Shown: positions 55,517 through 64,000 of the stretch, piece after piece
Layout: each line of letters opens with the position of its first letter
Numbering within the stretch: the stretch's first letter is position 1
Assembly (NCBI GenBank): GCA_035649895.1
Contig: DASRIS010000018.1
Span: 1-64,000 of the forward strand
Origin: DASSUC01 sp035649895
GTDB lineage: Bacteria > Actinomycetota > Actinomycetes > Mycobacteriales > Micromonosporaceae
Direction of reading: 5' to 3'
Length of the DNA stretch: 64,000 bases
Program-made: the position numbers and the translations under genes
Notes under the pieces: generated by a model
Databases searched by the model: none
Told to the model about the DNA's origin: nothing
The model's input: only the letters and a program-made list of their open reading frames with translations

Positions 55517-56407
55517 TCAGCCAAGTGTGTTGAGGCGGCCGATGACGTGCTTGCCCAAGCCCTCGACGAACCCGACCGGGTCGTCCCCGAGCGGCATCAC
55601 GTGGACCTCCTGGATGCCGACGTCGGCGAACCCGCGCATCTGCTCGACGAACGCCTGACCGCCTTCGGCGGTGGGCTGGAACGGGCTGGCCCACAGGATG
55701 GTCCGGCGGATGCGGTCGAAGTCGGTGCCCTCCCGCGCGCAGTGTGCCGCCAGCACGTCGAGCTTGGCCTTGACCTGCTCAGGCCCTCTGTCCGGGCTGG
55801 CGAACAGGTTGCCGGCGTCACCGTACTTCGCCAGCAGCCGCAGGGTCTTGCGCTCTCCCTCACCGCCGATCATGATCGGTGGACGGGGACGGGCCAGTGG
55901 CTGTGGCACGTTGCAGGTCTCCGCCAGCTGGTAGTGCTTGCCGTGGTAGGGACCATCGTCGTCGCTCCACATCTGGCGGACGATCTGCAGCGTCTCCTCC
56001 AGCCGCTCGAACCGCTCCGCCAGCGGCGGGAACGGCACCCCGTACGCGGCGTGCTCGCGTTCGTACCAGGCCGCACCGATGCCGAGCATGGCTCGCCCGC
56101 CGGAGAGCACGTCCAGTGTGGACACGATCTTGCCGAGCAGCCCGGGATGGCGGTAGGTGACGCCGGTGACCAGCAGCTGTAGCTCGACCGTGCGGGTGTG
56201 GGCGGCCAGGAAGCCGAGGGTTGTATAACCCTCCAGCATCGGCTGCTCGGGCCCACCGACCATATCCAGCTGCAGGTAGTGGTCCATCACCGACAGGTTG
56301 ACCACCCCGGCGTCCTCGGCCGCCTGCCCGACCCGGGCGACGGTCGGCCCAACCGCCGCAGCCCCGCCGGGCAGGGTGAAGTTCACCAGATGTACGCCGA
56401 GTCTCAT
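55517..56407 (-). CDS. LLM-class, probably F420-dependent oxidoreductase
   Basis: This 296-residue TIM-barrel protein has VNLSVMDHYLQLDMVGGP, LQLLVTGVTYRHPGLLGKIV, STLDVLSGGRAMLGIGAAWY and PRPPIMIGGEGERKTLRLLA. These match luciferase-like F420-dependent enzymes common in actinobacteria. The substrate is unknown. ATG 56407 (MRLGVHLVNF) is preferred over 56422. It is monocistronic and close behind comEC's end. Confidence 0.92.
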   Translation of the reverse strand: MRLGVHLVNFTLPGGAAAVGPTVARVGQAAEDAGVVNLSVMDHYLQLDMVGGPEQPMLEGYTTLGFLAAHTRTVELQLLVTGVTYRHPGLLGKIVSTLDVLSGGRAMLGIGAAWYEREHAAYGVPFPPLAERFERLEETLQIVRQMWSDDDGPYHGKHYQLAETCNVPQPLARPRPPIMIGGEGERKTLRLLAKYGDAGNLFASPDRGPEQVKAKLDVLAAHCAREGTDFDRIRRTILWASPFQPTAEGGQAFVEQMRGFADVGIQEVHVMPLGDDPVGFVEGLGKHVIGRLNTLG

Positions 56408-56447
56408 CCGTGCTCGCCCCATTCCCGTTTTCGTACCTGGTCAGACT

Positions 56448-58826
56448 CTAGGCACCCGGCCCCCGGGCGACCACGGCGAGGCCCTCCCGGGTCAGCACGA
56501 CGGCCAGGTCTCCCTGGATGTCGGTGCGTAGCACCCGGGCGCCGTGGCGGCGCAGGAGGTCGAGCACCGCCGGGTTGGGGTGGCCGTACCGGTTCCCCTC
56601 CCCTACCGACACGAGCGCGACCCGCGGCGCAGCCGCCGCAAGGAAGGCCGGGTCCTGGTACGCGCTGCCGTGGTGAGCGACCTTCAGCACGTCGACGGCG
56701 AGCCGGCCGGCGCCATGGGCGGCCAGCATCCTCGCCTGCTCCTCCTCTTCGGCGTCCCCGGTGAGCAGGATGTCGACCCCGCGCACGGTGGCCAGCACCG
56801 CCAGAGAGTTGTTGTTCGCGTCGGACCGCGTGCCGGTGATCCGGCCGGGCGGTCCGAGCACGGTCAGCCGCACCTGCCCAGCCGCGTACGCCCAGCCGGC
56901 GCCGACCTCACCCACCGGCACACCGCGCCCGGCCGCGCTGCGGCGCACCAGTGCCCGCCCGGCCTCCGGCTCGGACCACGCCGGTGTCACCACCGCTGCG
57001 ACCCGGCGCCCGCGAAACACACCGCCGACACCATCCACGTGGTCGGCGTGGAAGTGGCTCACCACAAGCAGCGGCACCGCGGTCACGCCCAGCCGGCGCA
57101 GGCAGGCGTCCGTGGCGGCCGGGTCCGGGCCGGCGTCGACCACGACTGCCTGGCCGGCGGTGACCGGCAGCACCACCGCGTCTCCCTGCCCGACGGCACA
57201 CGCCACCACGAGCCAGCCCGGCGGCGGCCAGCCGCTGGCGAGCAGCCGGACTGGAAGCGCCCCCACCACTGCCGCGGCTGCGACGACGGCCGCGACCACC
57301 CGCACTGCTCGGCGCCGTCCAGCGAGCAGGGCTGCGACCAGCACTCCGGCCAGCAGCAGCGCGCCGAGCGCGCCTGACCGCCAGGGCAGGGCGCCCGCCG
57401 GGGTATGCGCGCCGTACCGGGCGACCAGCACCAGCCACCATGCCGGCCACTGGCCCAGCCAGGCCGCGGCGCTGGCAGCGGTTGACGACACGGGCGACAG
57501 CACGGCCGCGCCCACGCCGAGCACCGTGGCCGGCGCGACCGCGGGCACGGCGAGCAGGTTGGCGGGCACTGCGACCAGGCTCACGGTCCCGGAGAGCCCC
57601 GCGATCACCGGAGCGCACGCGACCTGTGCCGCGGCCGGCACCGCCAGCGCCTCGGCCAGGCCGGCCGGGACACCGCGGCGGCGCAGCGCGTCCCGCCACC
57701 AGGGAGCGAGCAGCAGCAGCGCGCCGGTGGCGAGCACGGAGAGAGCGAACCCCGCATCCCCGGCCAGCTCGGGGTCGACCATGATGAGCACCGTGACCGC
57801 CGCGCACAGCGCCGGCAGAGCGGCCCGCGGCCGGGCCGAGGCGAGCGCCACCAGCGCCAGGGCTCCCATCACCGCGGCCCGCAGCACGCTGGGCGAGGGT
57901 CGGGCGAGGACCACGAAGCCGGCCAGCGCGAGCAGGCTGGTTGCCGCCGCTAGCCGTGGGCCGGACCGGCACCACCGGGCGAGGAGCAGCACCGCGCCCA
58001 TCACGATTGCGCAGTTCGCACCGCTGACGGCGGTCAGGTGGGTGAGCCCGGTGGCCCGGAAGTCCTCCTCGACGGCGAGGTCGAGGCGGCTGGTGTCGCC
58101 GACCACCAGGCCAGGCAGCAGTCCACCCGGCTCGTCGGGCAGCGGGGCGCAGGCTCGCTGCAGGCCGGTCCGCAGCGAGCCGGCCACCCGCTGGTGCCAC
58201 GGCGGCGGGGCGAGCAGCTGCGGTGTAGCGCTCGCCGAGAGCACCGCAGCGCGCAGGTCACCGCCGCGCGCCGGGGTCAGCCGGCCGGTCACGGCCACCC
58301 GCTGGCCGGGCAGGACCGCTCGCCACGCCGGGTCACTGCCGAGGACCAGCACCCGGACGTCCACCGCGAGGACCCGCGTCGAGCCGGCGGCGGACCACGT
58401 CAGCCGGTGCAGGCCGGCCGGGACCGCGGAGACCGCTGGCCGGCCGACCGACCCCCGCAGCGCCCGCGGGTCGTCGCGGACGACCAGCTCGGCCCGCACC
58501 GCAGTGCGGTCGCGTGCCAGCTCGGCGGTCTCCGCGGCGTCTCTTACCGCAACCCGGGCGGTCGCGGACGCGGCGCCGCAGACCACGCCCAGCAGCACAC
58601 CCACGGCGGCCCATCCGGCTGCGGTCGTCACCGCCCCGCCGGCCATCCCCGCCCGCCGCCATACAACGGCACCGAGCGCGGTGGCGAGGACCGCCGCGGC
58701 GGCACTGAGCACTGTCCCGGTTACGGCGCCGGCGTAGAGCACCGTCAGCGCGGCGAGCCAGGCGGCACCGGCCAGACCGGCCAGCCGCAGGTCGAGCCGC
58801 CCGAGGGCGCCAGCATCGCCGCTCAC
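56448..58826 (-). CDS. comEC: ComEC/Rec2-type DNA uptake channel
   Basis: This 792-residue membrane protein has N-terminal helices, a DUF4131-like part (ADLVVRDDPRALR), the competence domain (LTAVSGANCAIVMGAVLLLA) and a C-terminal metallo-beta-lactamase domain (VSHFHADHVDGVGGVFRGR, LKVAHHGSAYQDPAFL). ComEC transports single-stranded DNA into the cytoplasm. The GTG at 58826 overlaps the comEA stop by 4 nt. Pilus genes for natural competence are not in the window. Confidence 0.94.
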   Translation of the reverse strand: MSGDAGALGRLDLRLAGLAGAAWLAALTVLYAGAVTGTVLSAAAAVLATALGAVVWRRAGMAGGAVTTAAGWAAVGVLLGVVCGAASATARVAVRDAAETAELARDRTAVRAELVVRDDPRALRGSVGRPAVSAVPAGLHRLTWSAAGSTRVLAVDVRVLVLGSDPAWRAVLPGQRVAVTGRLTPARGGDLRAAVLSASATPQLLAPPPWHQRVAGSLRTGLQRACAPLPDEPGGLLPGLVVGDTSRLDLAVEEDFRATGLTHLTAVSGANCAIVMGAVLLLARWCRSGPRLAAATSLLALAGFVVLARPSPSVLRAAVMGALALVALASARPRAALPALCAAVTVLIMVDPELAGDAGFALSVLATGALLLLAPWWRDALRRRGVPAGLAEALAVPAAAQVACAPVIAGLSGTVSLVAVPANLLAVPAVAPATVLGVGAAVLSPVSSTAASAAAWLGQWPAWWLVLVARYGAHTPAGALPWRSGALGALLLAGVLVAALLAGRRRAVRVVAAVVAAAAVVGALPVRLLASGWPPPGWLVVACAVGQGDAVVLPVTAGQAVVVDAGPDPAATDACLRRLGVTAVPLLVVSHFHADHVDGVGGVFRGRRVAAVVTPAWSEPEAGRALVRRSAAGRGVPVGEVGAGWAYAAGQVRLTVLGPPGRITGTRSDANNNSLAVLATVRGVDILLTGDAEEEEQARMLAAHGAGRLAVDVLKVAHHGSAYQDPAFLAAAAPRVALVSVGEGNRYGHPNPAVLDLLRRHGARVLRTDIQGDLAVVLTREGLAVVARGPGA

Positions 58827-59746
58827 ACCGTCACCAGGCTCTTGAGCTGGTCATACCTGGTGTCACCGACGCCGTCGACCTGGCGCAGCTCGGCGACCGA
58901 GCGGAACCCGCCGTGCGCCGTGCGGTAGTCCAGGATGCGCTGGGCCAGCACCGGGCCGACCCCGGGCAGCTGGTCGAGCTGGGCGAGCGTAGCGGTGTTG
59001 AGGTTGACCGGCGCTCCCGCGGCCGGTTGGCCACCGGCCGGCCCTCCGGCACCGGGCGGAAGCGCGACACCCACCACGATCAGCTCGCCGTCGGTGACCC
59101 GCCGGGCCAGGTTGACAAAGGCCAGGTCAGTGCCTGGCAGGGCGCCGCCGGCGGCGGCGATGGCATCGGCGACCCGGGCGCCGGCCGGCAGGTCGACCAG
59201 GCCCGGGCGCCGCACCCGTCCGGTGACGGCGACCACGACGGCCGTCGGGCTGGCCGCAACGGCCACCCCGCTGGTCGCGCCGGCCGCCGCGGCGAGTGGC
59301 TCGACCCGTGGCCGCGCCTGCCATGCCAGAACCGCGGCACTGAGCACGACCACGACCGCGACCGCGCCGAGCGCGCGGACCCCGCGGCGGCCGGGGTCCA
59401 TCGCCCCAGCCAGCAGAGCACGGGTCGAGGTCGGGCTGACCGGTGCAGCCCGATCCGGGGTCGCGTGACCGGCGTCAGCCACCGGCAGCCCGCGCCCGCC
59501 GCCGGGCGGCACGGCATCCTGGACGCCGTGCCGCCCGGAGCCCAGAACAGAGCCGGGCACGGGCGCCCATGCCTGGTCGGGCTCTACGTCAGGGGCGGGC
59601 GCCCGCGCGTGAGCAGGCTCCCCATCAGCGGTATGTGGCTCACCAACAACGCGCGGCCCGGCCGGCGCAGGCACGGCGGGCCGCAGCACTCGCGCCAGGC
59701 GTTCGTGCACGGCCGTCTCGTCGTCGCTGTCCCGTCGCTGCCACAC
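58823..59746 (-). CDS. comEA: ComEA-type DNA-binding protein
   Basis: This 307-residue protein has a polar N-terminus, a transmembrane helix (ALGAVAVVVVLSAAVLAW), an SLBB domain (VVVAVTGRVRRPGLVDLPAG) and C-terminal helix-hairpin-helix repeats (VNLNTATLAQLDQLPGVGPV, GGFRSVAELRQVDGVG). It binds DNA outside the membrane and passes it to ComEC. The start is GTG 59746. It is coupled to comEC. Confidence 0.93.
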   Translation of the reverse strand: MWQRRDSDDETAVHERLARVLRPAVPAPAGPRVVGEPHTADGEPAHARAPAPDVEPDQAWAPVPGSVLGSGRHGVQDAVPPGGGRGLPVADAGHATPDRAAPVSPTSTRALLAGAMDPGRRGVRALGAVAVVVVLSAAVLAWQARPRVEPLAAAAGATSGVAVAASPTAVVVAVTGRVRRPGLVDLPAGARVADAIAAAGGALPGTDLAFVNLARRVTDGELIVVGVALPPGAGGPAGGQPAAGAPVNLNTATLAQLDQLPGVGPVLAQRILDYRTAHGGFRSVAELRQVDGVGDTRYDQLKSLVTV

Positions 59747-59889
59747 GTGGCGACCGTAGGCGGATGAGCGGGCCGGGTGCCGCTGCTGCCGCTGTCCGCT
59801 GTGGACAGCCGAGGGGGGTGTGGATGAGCTACCGCCGAGCCCCGCGATCTGCTATGGCCCAGCATCCGCCCTCATCGGCCGACAGCCGC

Positions 59890-60738
59890 TCACCCACACC
59901 GGTGGACCACGATGCCGGCGAACCCTGGCCCGACGTGGGCGGCGACCGCGGGCCCCAGCTCGCAGACGTAGCGCTCCCGCAGCCGCCCGCCGAGCCGCTC
60001 GGCGACCGTCTCCATCAGCTGCGCTCCCCGCTCCGCCATGGCCAGGTGGTGGACCGCGACGTCCACCTCGGACTCGCCGGCCGCCTCCACCGCCAGGTCC
60101 ACCAGGCGTGCCAGGGCACGGCTGGCGGTACGCACCTTGTCCCGTAGCACGATCCGGCCATCCACCATCCACAGGATCGGCTTGACCGCCAGCGCGGTGC
60201 CCACCAGGGCCGACGCAGCTCCGATGCGCCCGCCCCGACGCAGGAACTCGAGCGTGTCGACGTAGAAAAGCGTGGTGGTACGCGAGACGGCGCCCAGCGC
60301 CGCGTCGCGTACCCCGGCCAGCGCGCCGCCGGCGGCCGCCGCGGAGGCCGCCGCCAGTGCCGGGAAGCCCAGCCCCATGCCGGTGGCCCGGGAGTCCACG
60401 ACGGCGACGGAGTCCCCGACCTCCTCCGCGGCGAGCACCGCCGCGTCGAAGGTGCCGGAGAGCTCCTGCGACAGGTGTACCGAGACCACACCGGTCGCAC
60501 CGGTCGCGAGCAGCCGCTGGTACGCCTCGACGAACTCGGCGGGGGCGGGGCGGGAGGTCTTCACGTCGACGCGGCGGCTGCGGAGCAGCCGGGCGACGTC
60601 GGCCGGCACCACATCCACGCCCTCGCGGCCCTCGACCCCGCCCATCACCACCACGAGCGGCACAACGGTCACGTTGCGCGCACGGGCAAGATCATCGGGT
60701 AGGTACGCGGTGGAGTCGGTCACGACCGCGACGGGCAT
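59890..60738 (-). CDS. DegV family protein (fatty acid binding)
   Basis: This 282-residue protein has the DegV fold: VAVVTDSTAYLPDDLARARN, VKTSRPAPAEFVEAYQRLLA, VSVHLSQELSGTFDAAVLAA, VVDSRATGMGLGF and LEFLRRGGRIGAASALVGTA. DegV proteins bind fatty acids and feed fatty acid kinase FakA in Firmicutes; the actinobacterial role is less clear. ATG 60738. Confidence 0.93.
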   Translation of the reverse strand: MPVAVVTDSTAYLPDDLARARNVTVVPLVVVMGGVEGREGVDVVPADVARLLRSRRVDVKTSRPAPAEFVEAYQRLLATGATGVVSVHLSQELSGTFDAAVLAAEEVGDSVAVVDSRATGMGLGFPALAAASAAAAGGALAGVRDAALGAVSRTTTLFYVDTLEFLRRGGRIGAASALVGTALAVKPILWMVDGRIVLRDKVRTASRALARLVDLAVEAAGESEVDVAVHHLAMAERGAQLMETVAERLGGRLRERYVCELGPAVAAHVGPGFAGIVVHRCG

Positions 60739-60857
60739 GCGCCGAACGGTATCGGATCCAGCTGGCCCGCTGCCCAGGCCGGACGGGCGCGTGCTCGGCG
60801 CGTACGGAGGCGGTGCTCAGGCCGGACGGCCGGTACGCACCACAGGTGAGGTGGGAC

Positions 60858-61304
60858 TCATGCCGGACGGACGGCAGAGACCTCGAAGACCGGGCCAACC
60901 TGGCAGATGGTGGCGACGTCCGGGTTGACCTTGCCCTCGACGGTCACCCGGGCCCCGTGCCGCAGCAGCGTACGGTCGCCGCCGAGCAGCTCGTACGTCA
61001 CGCCACCGGTACGCAGCACCAGGCAGCCACCCTCAATTTCGGACATCTCGACCGTCCCGGTAAGCGAGGTCGGGCTGGTTGGGGAGGGCTTGGTCGGGCC
61101 CGGCGCAGGGGGCGAGGGCGAGGGCGGCAGGATCGGCCCCGGGCTGGGCTGGGGCGGGAACGGGGAGTCGGACGAGGCCACGGATCCTCCTGGGGAGGTG
61201 GGACCGCTCGGTGCGGGGCTTGGACCGCCCGGCCCCGCGGCGCACCCGGCGAGCAGGAACGTGCCGAGCACGACGACGGCTACGGATGTGCGACGCGTAC
61301 TCAT
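60858..61304 (-). CDS. Lipoprotein with Pro/Ser-rich linker and small beta domain
   Basis: This 148-residue protein has a lipoprotein signal (TSVAVVVLGTFLLAGCAAG, lipobox LLAGC). A Pro/Ser-rich linker (about 25-80) follows, then a domain of about 65 residues (LTGTVEMSEIEGGCLVLRTG, then VTYELLGGDRTLLRHGARVT) ending in CQVGPVF with two Cys. This resembles OB-like small secreted domains. Function unknown. ATG 61304. Confidence 0.8.
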   Translation of the reverse strand: MSTRRTSVAVVVLGTFLLAGCAAGPGGPSPAPSGPTSPGGSVASSDSPFPPQPSPGPILPPSPSPPAPGPTKPSPTSPTSLTGTVEMSEIEGGCLVLRTGGVTYELLGGDRTLLRHGARVTVEGKVNPDVATICQVGPVFEVSAVRPA

Positions 61305-61363
61305 GTTCGTTGGACGCTACCCGGGCCGCACCGGTTCCGCGACCGCCGCCACTCGCCGCAGCC

Positions 61364-61420
61364 CGTGACCCAGCTCCGCGACCCCGGGGCTCCGTGACCC
61401 AGCTCCGCAACCCCCGGTCC
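61364..61420. repeat. Two 28-29-bp tandem repeats upstream of the lipoprotein gene
   Basis: cgtgacccagctccgcgacc plus ccggggctc and cgtgacccagctccgcaacc plus cccggtcc. They lie between the phosphatase stop and the lipoprotein start. Confidence 0.8.
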
Positions 61421-61491
61421 GCAACCGCCGGGTCCGCGGCTCAGGGCCGCAACCCAGCCCGTGACCCGGCGCCGCCCCGGCGGGGAGGCGC

Positions 61492-62088
61492 TCAGCTCAG
61501 GTTGTGCCCCCACAGCTGCCAACCGCGGACCGGGTCGTCGCGCAGCTCGGTCCAGTGGCAGTTGGCCAGCCCGCCAAGGGTCCGCGTGACCCCCTCCGGC
61601 CAGCCCAGCAACCCGGCGCAGCCCTGCCGCGCCGCGCCGCCGTGGGTGGCGACCACGACGGTCCCGCCGGGGCTGCGCTCGGCCGCCTCGCGCAGCGCCT
61701 CAGCCACCCGTTTCGCCAGCTCCTCAAGGTGCTCGATGGCGCCGCCCGGGGACGGGTCGCCGGCCCGCCACCGGTCGAACTCGGCCGGCCAGCGCCGCCG
61801 TACCTCGGCCAGGGTCAGCCCCTGCCACTCGCCGAAGTAGCGCTCGCGCAGCCTAGGGTCGGCAGCGACGGGAAGCCCGGTCACCCCGGCGAGCGCAGCG
61901 GCGGTGTCGGCCGCCCGGCGCAGGTCGCTCGCGACGATCGCGTCGGGGTGCAGGCCGGCGAGGCGAGCCGCCGCGGCGGCGGCCTGCTCCCGGCCGAGCG
62001 GGCTGAGCGGCACGTCGTACTGGCCCTGCACCCGGTCGGCGGCGTTCCACTCGGTCTGCCCGTGCCGCCAGACGACCAGTCGGGTCAC
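61492..62088 (-). CDS. Histidine phosphatase (phosphoglycerate mutase-like)
   Basis: This 198-residue protein has LVVWRHGQTEWNAADRVQGQ with the catalytic His, LSPLGREQAAAAA, ASDLRRAADTAAAL, RERYFGEWQGLTL and VVVATHGGAARQGCAGLLGW with the second His. It resembles broad-specificity or glucosyl-3-phosphoglycerate phosphatases encoded near rsfS in actinobacteria. The GTG at 62088 overlaps the rsfS stop. Confidence 0.93.
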   Translation of the reverse strand: MTRLVVWRHGQTEWNAADRVQGQYDVPLSPLGREQAAAAAARLAGLHPDAIVASDLRRAADTAAALAGVTGLPVAADPRLRERYFGEWQGLTLAEVRRRWPAEFDRWRAGDPSPGGAIEHLEELAKRVAEALREAAERSPGGTVVVATHGGAARQGCAGLLGWPEGVTRTLGGLANCHWTELRDDPVRGWQLWGHNLS

Positions 62089-62480
62089 GCGGCGTCGACC
62101 GGCGCCGACGCCAGGGCCCGGTCGACGAACGGGATGGTCGGGCAGTCCTTCCACAGCCGGTCCAGGGAGTAGAACTCCCGCTCCTCGCTGTGCTGGACGT
62201 GCACGACCGCGTCGACGTAGTCCAGCAGCACCCAGCGACCAGCCCGCTCACCCTCTCGCCGTACCGGCTTCGCCTTCTCCGGCAGGGCGAGCAGCCGCTC
62301 CTCGATCGCGTCGACGATGGCGAGGACCTGCCGCTCGTTGGGCGCGGAGGCGAGCACAAAAGCGTCGGTGATCACCAGCTGGTCACCGACGTCGAGAACG
62401 ACGATTTGCTGCGCCTTCTTGTCGGCGGCTGCCTGGGCGGCGGCCAGCGCGAGCTCGCGGGCGCGTTCAGATGCGGGCAC
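62085..62480 (-). CDS. rsfS: Ribosomal silencing factor RsfS
   Basis: This 131-residue protein binds L14 and blocks subunit joining in starvation. It has ADKKAQQIVVLDVGDQLVIT, FVLASAPNERQVLAIVDAIE, WVLLDYVDAVVHVQHSEERE and FYSLDRLWKDCP. GTG 62480 has AAGGAGA at a short spacing and is preferred to longer in-frame starts. Confidence 0.95.
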   Translation of the reverse strand: MPASERARELALAAAQAAADKKAQQIVVLDVGDQLVITDAFVLASAPNERQVLAIVDAIEERLLALPEKAKPVRREGERAGRWVLLDYVDAVVHVQHSEEREFYSLDRLWKDCPTIPFVDRALASAPVDAA

Positions 62481-62561
62481 CGGTCTCCTTCCGTCGCCGG
62501 ACTTCACACCCGCCGAGGTCAGCTCTACTCCGGCGGTGCGGCTTCAAGCCTCTCACAAGAC

Positions 62562-62575
62562 GGGTACGCGTACCC
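62562..62575. promoter_or_regulatory. 14-bp perfect palindrome between nadD and rsfS
   Basis: gggtacgcgtaccc has no spacer. It is in the 117-nt gap between the nadD stop and the rsfS start. Meaning unknown. Confidence 0.35.
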
Positions 62576-62597
62576 CGTAGCCACCCGCTGCGGCGGC

Positions 62598-63191
62598 CTA
62601 ACGGTAGAGATGGCGTTTTGCGATGTACTGGACGACACCGTCCGGCACGAGATACCACACCGGCTTGCCCGTGCGCACCCGCTCCCGGCAGTCGCGCGAC
62701 GAGATAGCCATGGCCGGCACCTGCACCAGCGTGACCGTGTCGGCCGGCAGGTGCGCGTCGGAGAGCTCGAACCCGGGTCGGGTGACCCCGATGAACCGGG
62801 CCAGCCCGAACATCCGGGACGGTTCCCTCCAGGAGAGGATCTTCTCCAACGCGTCCGCCCCGGTGATGAAGTACAGCTCGGCCGCCGGGCCGTACGCCTG
62901 CCGTAGGTCACGCAGGGTGTCCACGGTGTACGTCGGCCCGGGCCGGTCGATGTCCACCCGGCTGGTCAGGAACTGGGGGTTCGCCGCGGTCGCGATCACC
63001 GTCATCAGGTAGCGGTCCTCGGCCGCGGCGACCGGGGTCTCAGCCTTCTGCCACGGCTGTCCGGTCGGCACGAACACCACCTCGTCGAGCGAGAACCGGT
63101 CTGCGACCTCGCTGGCAGCGACCAGGTGACCGTGGTGGACCGGGTCGAACGTGCCACCCATGATGCCGATCCGCCGCGTTGCCGCCTCCAC
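62598..63191 (-). CDS. nadD: Nicotinate-nucleotide adenylyltransferase
   Basis: This 197-residue enzyme makes nicotinate adenine dinucleotide from NaMN and ATP. It has IGIMGGTFDPVHHGHLVAAS, FVPTGQPWQK, RPGPTYTVDTLRDLRQAYG, YFITGADALEKILSW and SSRDCRERVRTGKPVWYLVP. GTG 63191. The order nadD-rsfS-phosphatase is conserved in actinobacteria. Confidence 0.97.
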   Translation of the reverse strand: MEAATRRIGIMGGTFDPVHHGHLVAASEVADRFSLDEVVFVPTGQPWQKAETPVAAAEDRYLMTVIATAANPQFLTSRVDIDRPGPTYTVDTLRDLRQAYGPAAELYFITGADALEKILSWREPSRMFGLARFIGVTRPGFELSDAHLPADTVTLVQVPAMAISSRDCRERVRTGKPVWYLVPDGVVQYIAKRHLYR

Positions 63192-63251
63192 GAGCCGATC
63201 ATTTCAGAACCATCGCCGCCAGGCGGCCCGGCCGCCGCACAGACATTGTCA

Positions 63252-63527
63252 TTAGCCAATACCTTCGCGGGTCGTCTCGTCCTCATGTGCCGCCTGGTCG
63301 CCGACGGTCTCCCGGCGGCCAACGCCCTCACCGTGGTAGAGCGCCGGACCGGTGTCGCCAGGATCGGCCGGTTGGGTCTGCACCGGGCCGTTCGGCTCGG
63401 CGAGGCCCGCCTCGCGCAGTGCCTCCACGAGCGCGTCGTGCTCCATCTCGTCGGCGCCCTCAACCCCCTGCCCGCGGGCGATGGCACGCAGTGTGTCCAG
63501 GTCGTGTTCCTCGTACGACTCCTGCAT
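63252..63527 (-). CDS. Small protein with Rho N-terminal-like domain
   Basis: This 91-residue protein starts at ATG 63527. Residues 1-40 (SYEEHDLDTLRAIARGQGVE, EHDALVEALREAG) match the SAP-like N-terminal domain of Rho factor. The rest is polar and acidic. Such small proteins are common in actinobacteria and may bind nucleic acid. Function unknown. Confidence 0.7.
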   Translation of the reverse strand: MQESYEEHDLDTLRAIARGQGVEGADEMEHDALVEALREAGLAEPNGPVQTQPADPGDTGPALYHGEGVGRRETVGDQAAHEDETTREGIG

Positions 63528-63571
63528 GGCGGGGTATGTGCCCGGCCCGGCCGGCAGAGAAACGCCGGGCC

Positions 63572-64000
63572 TCACGGCCCGATCAGCTCGCGGAGCGTAG
63601 CCATATCCGGCACCCGCGGGGCGAGTGCGCGCATTCGTACGGCCAGGCCCGCCGCCGCAAGGACCGGGTCCGACCCGGGCGCTGGTACGCAGAGCCGGTC
63701 GCGCAGCCACGGGCTCACCTCCGCCCAGCTGTAGAACAGCGTGTCCCGGCCGGGGTTGACCGGAGGCGGGAACCCGCCCGGGCCGACCCGCCCGAGCGCC
63801 CATAGCCGGACCGCCTCCCGGGAACGGCCGAGCCGGTCGGCGATGTCGGCGAGGGTCACCCAGTCGCCGTCGACGAGGCGGACCGGCCGCAGCCCAGCCC
63901 CCTCCGCGTCCCGTACCGCCGCCACCACCGCCCCGGCCAGGTCCAGCTCGGCACGCTCGAACACGATCCACCCGCCGCTCTGCCGCGGCCCCGGTACGGC
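63572..64000 (-). CDS. DNA-binding-like protein, N-terminus outside the window
   Basis: The visible 142 codons run off the window end in an open frame. A winged or MerR-like helix-turn-helix is seen in WVTLADIADRLGRSREAVRLWALGRVGPGG, followed by FPPPVNPGRDTLFYSWAEVSPWLRDRL. GTG 63964 is a possible internal start, but the upstream residues (RQSGGWIVFERAELDLAGAV) look part of the same domain. Role unknown. Confidence 0.7.
   Translation of the reverse strand, partial: AVPGPRQSGGWIVFERAELDLAGAVVAAVRDAEGAGLRPVRLVDGDWVTLADIADRLGRSREAVRLWALGRVGPGGFPPPVNPGRDTLFYSWAEVSPWLRDRLCVPAPGSDPVLAAAGLAVRMRALAPRVPDMATLRELIGP

Noticed and set aside
62520..62597. Possible tRNA between nadD and rsfS
   Set aside because: No T-loop (GGTTCRA) or cloverleaf could be drawn; only a palindrome is present.
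63240..63260. Second Zur-like site (ttgtcattag)
   Set aside because: Only one half-site; no palindrome.

Overview
The window is chromosomal DNA of a very GC-rich actinobacterium, most likely of the Micromonosporaceae (inferred from GTG/TTG starts, many 4-nt stop/start overlaps and gene content). The central gene order glyS - smtB - zur - uppS - recO - era - cytidine deaminase-like - CBS/HlyC - ybeY - phoH - rsmE - dnaJ - hrcA - hemW - lepA - rpsT - holA - comEC/comEA - degV - phosphatase - rsfS - nadD matches the block known from Mycobacterium tuberculosis (about Rv2357c to Rv2421c), interrupted by lineage-specific inserts. No rRNA, tRNA, insertion sequence, prophage or CRISPR array was seen.

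Layout. 1-5 kb: a frameshifted DUF222/HNH gene cut by the window edge, a family 38 alpha-mannosidase coupled to a VOC protein, and a Roadblock/LC7 protein. 5.9-14.7 kb: ppdK, dusB, an XdhC-like protein, proline-rich membrane proteins, glyS. 14.8-18.5 kb: a zinc locus made of a Zur-box-like palindrome, znuA-znuC-znuB, and the regulators SmtB (ArsR family) and Zur. 19.1-25.7 kb: an accessory lipid-type region (acyl-CoA synthetase, MFS transporter, acyl-CoA dehydrogenase) next to two paralogous 17-18-codon ORFs with strong ribosome sites. 25.8-28.5 kb: an epoxide-hydrolase-like enzyme and a permease/TIGR03943 pair with a His-rich linker. 28.6-31.7 kb: a TPP riboswitch followed by ykoE-ykoD-ykoC, a predicted thiamine-precursor transporter. 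31.7-39 kb: uppS, recO, a VapBC45-like toxin-antitoxin pair plus a Phd-like small protein inserted before era, then the era-ybeY-phoH operon. 39-45.6 kb: serine hydrolase, HIT protein, SDR, rsmE, dnaJ, hrcA with a perfect CIRCE. 45.6-64 kb: hemW, enoyl-CoA hydratase, a secreted lysozyme-fold protein, lepA, a kinase-like protein, rpsT, holA, a cysteine-protease-like protein, an F420-type oxidoreductase, comEC/comEA, degV, rsfS, nadD and two small end genes.

At least thirteen gene pairs overlap by exactly 4 nt (GTGA, ATGA or TTGA), which suggests translational coupling: VOC/mannosidase, membrane protein/ABM, znuA/C/B, smtB/zur, permease/TIGR03943, ykoD/C, recO/uppS, deaminase-like/era, ybeY/CBS, dnaJ/rsmE, comEA/comEC and rsfS/phosphatase. 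The most unusual observations are the tandem mini-ORFs at 19.25-19.42 kb and a recurring pattern in which short tandem repeats start at, or just after, a gene's stop codon. No complete new system could be proven from sequence alone.
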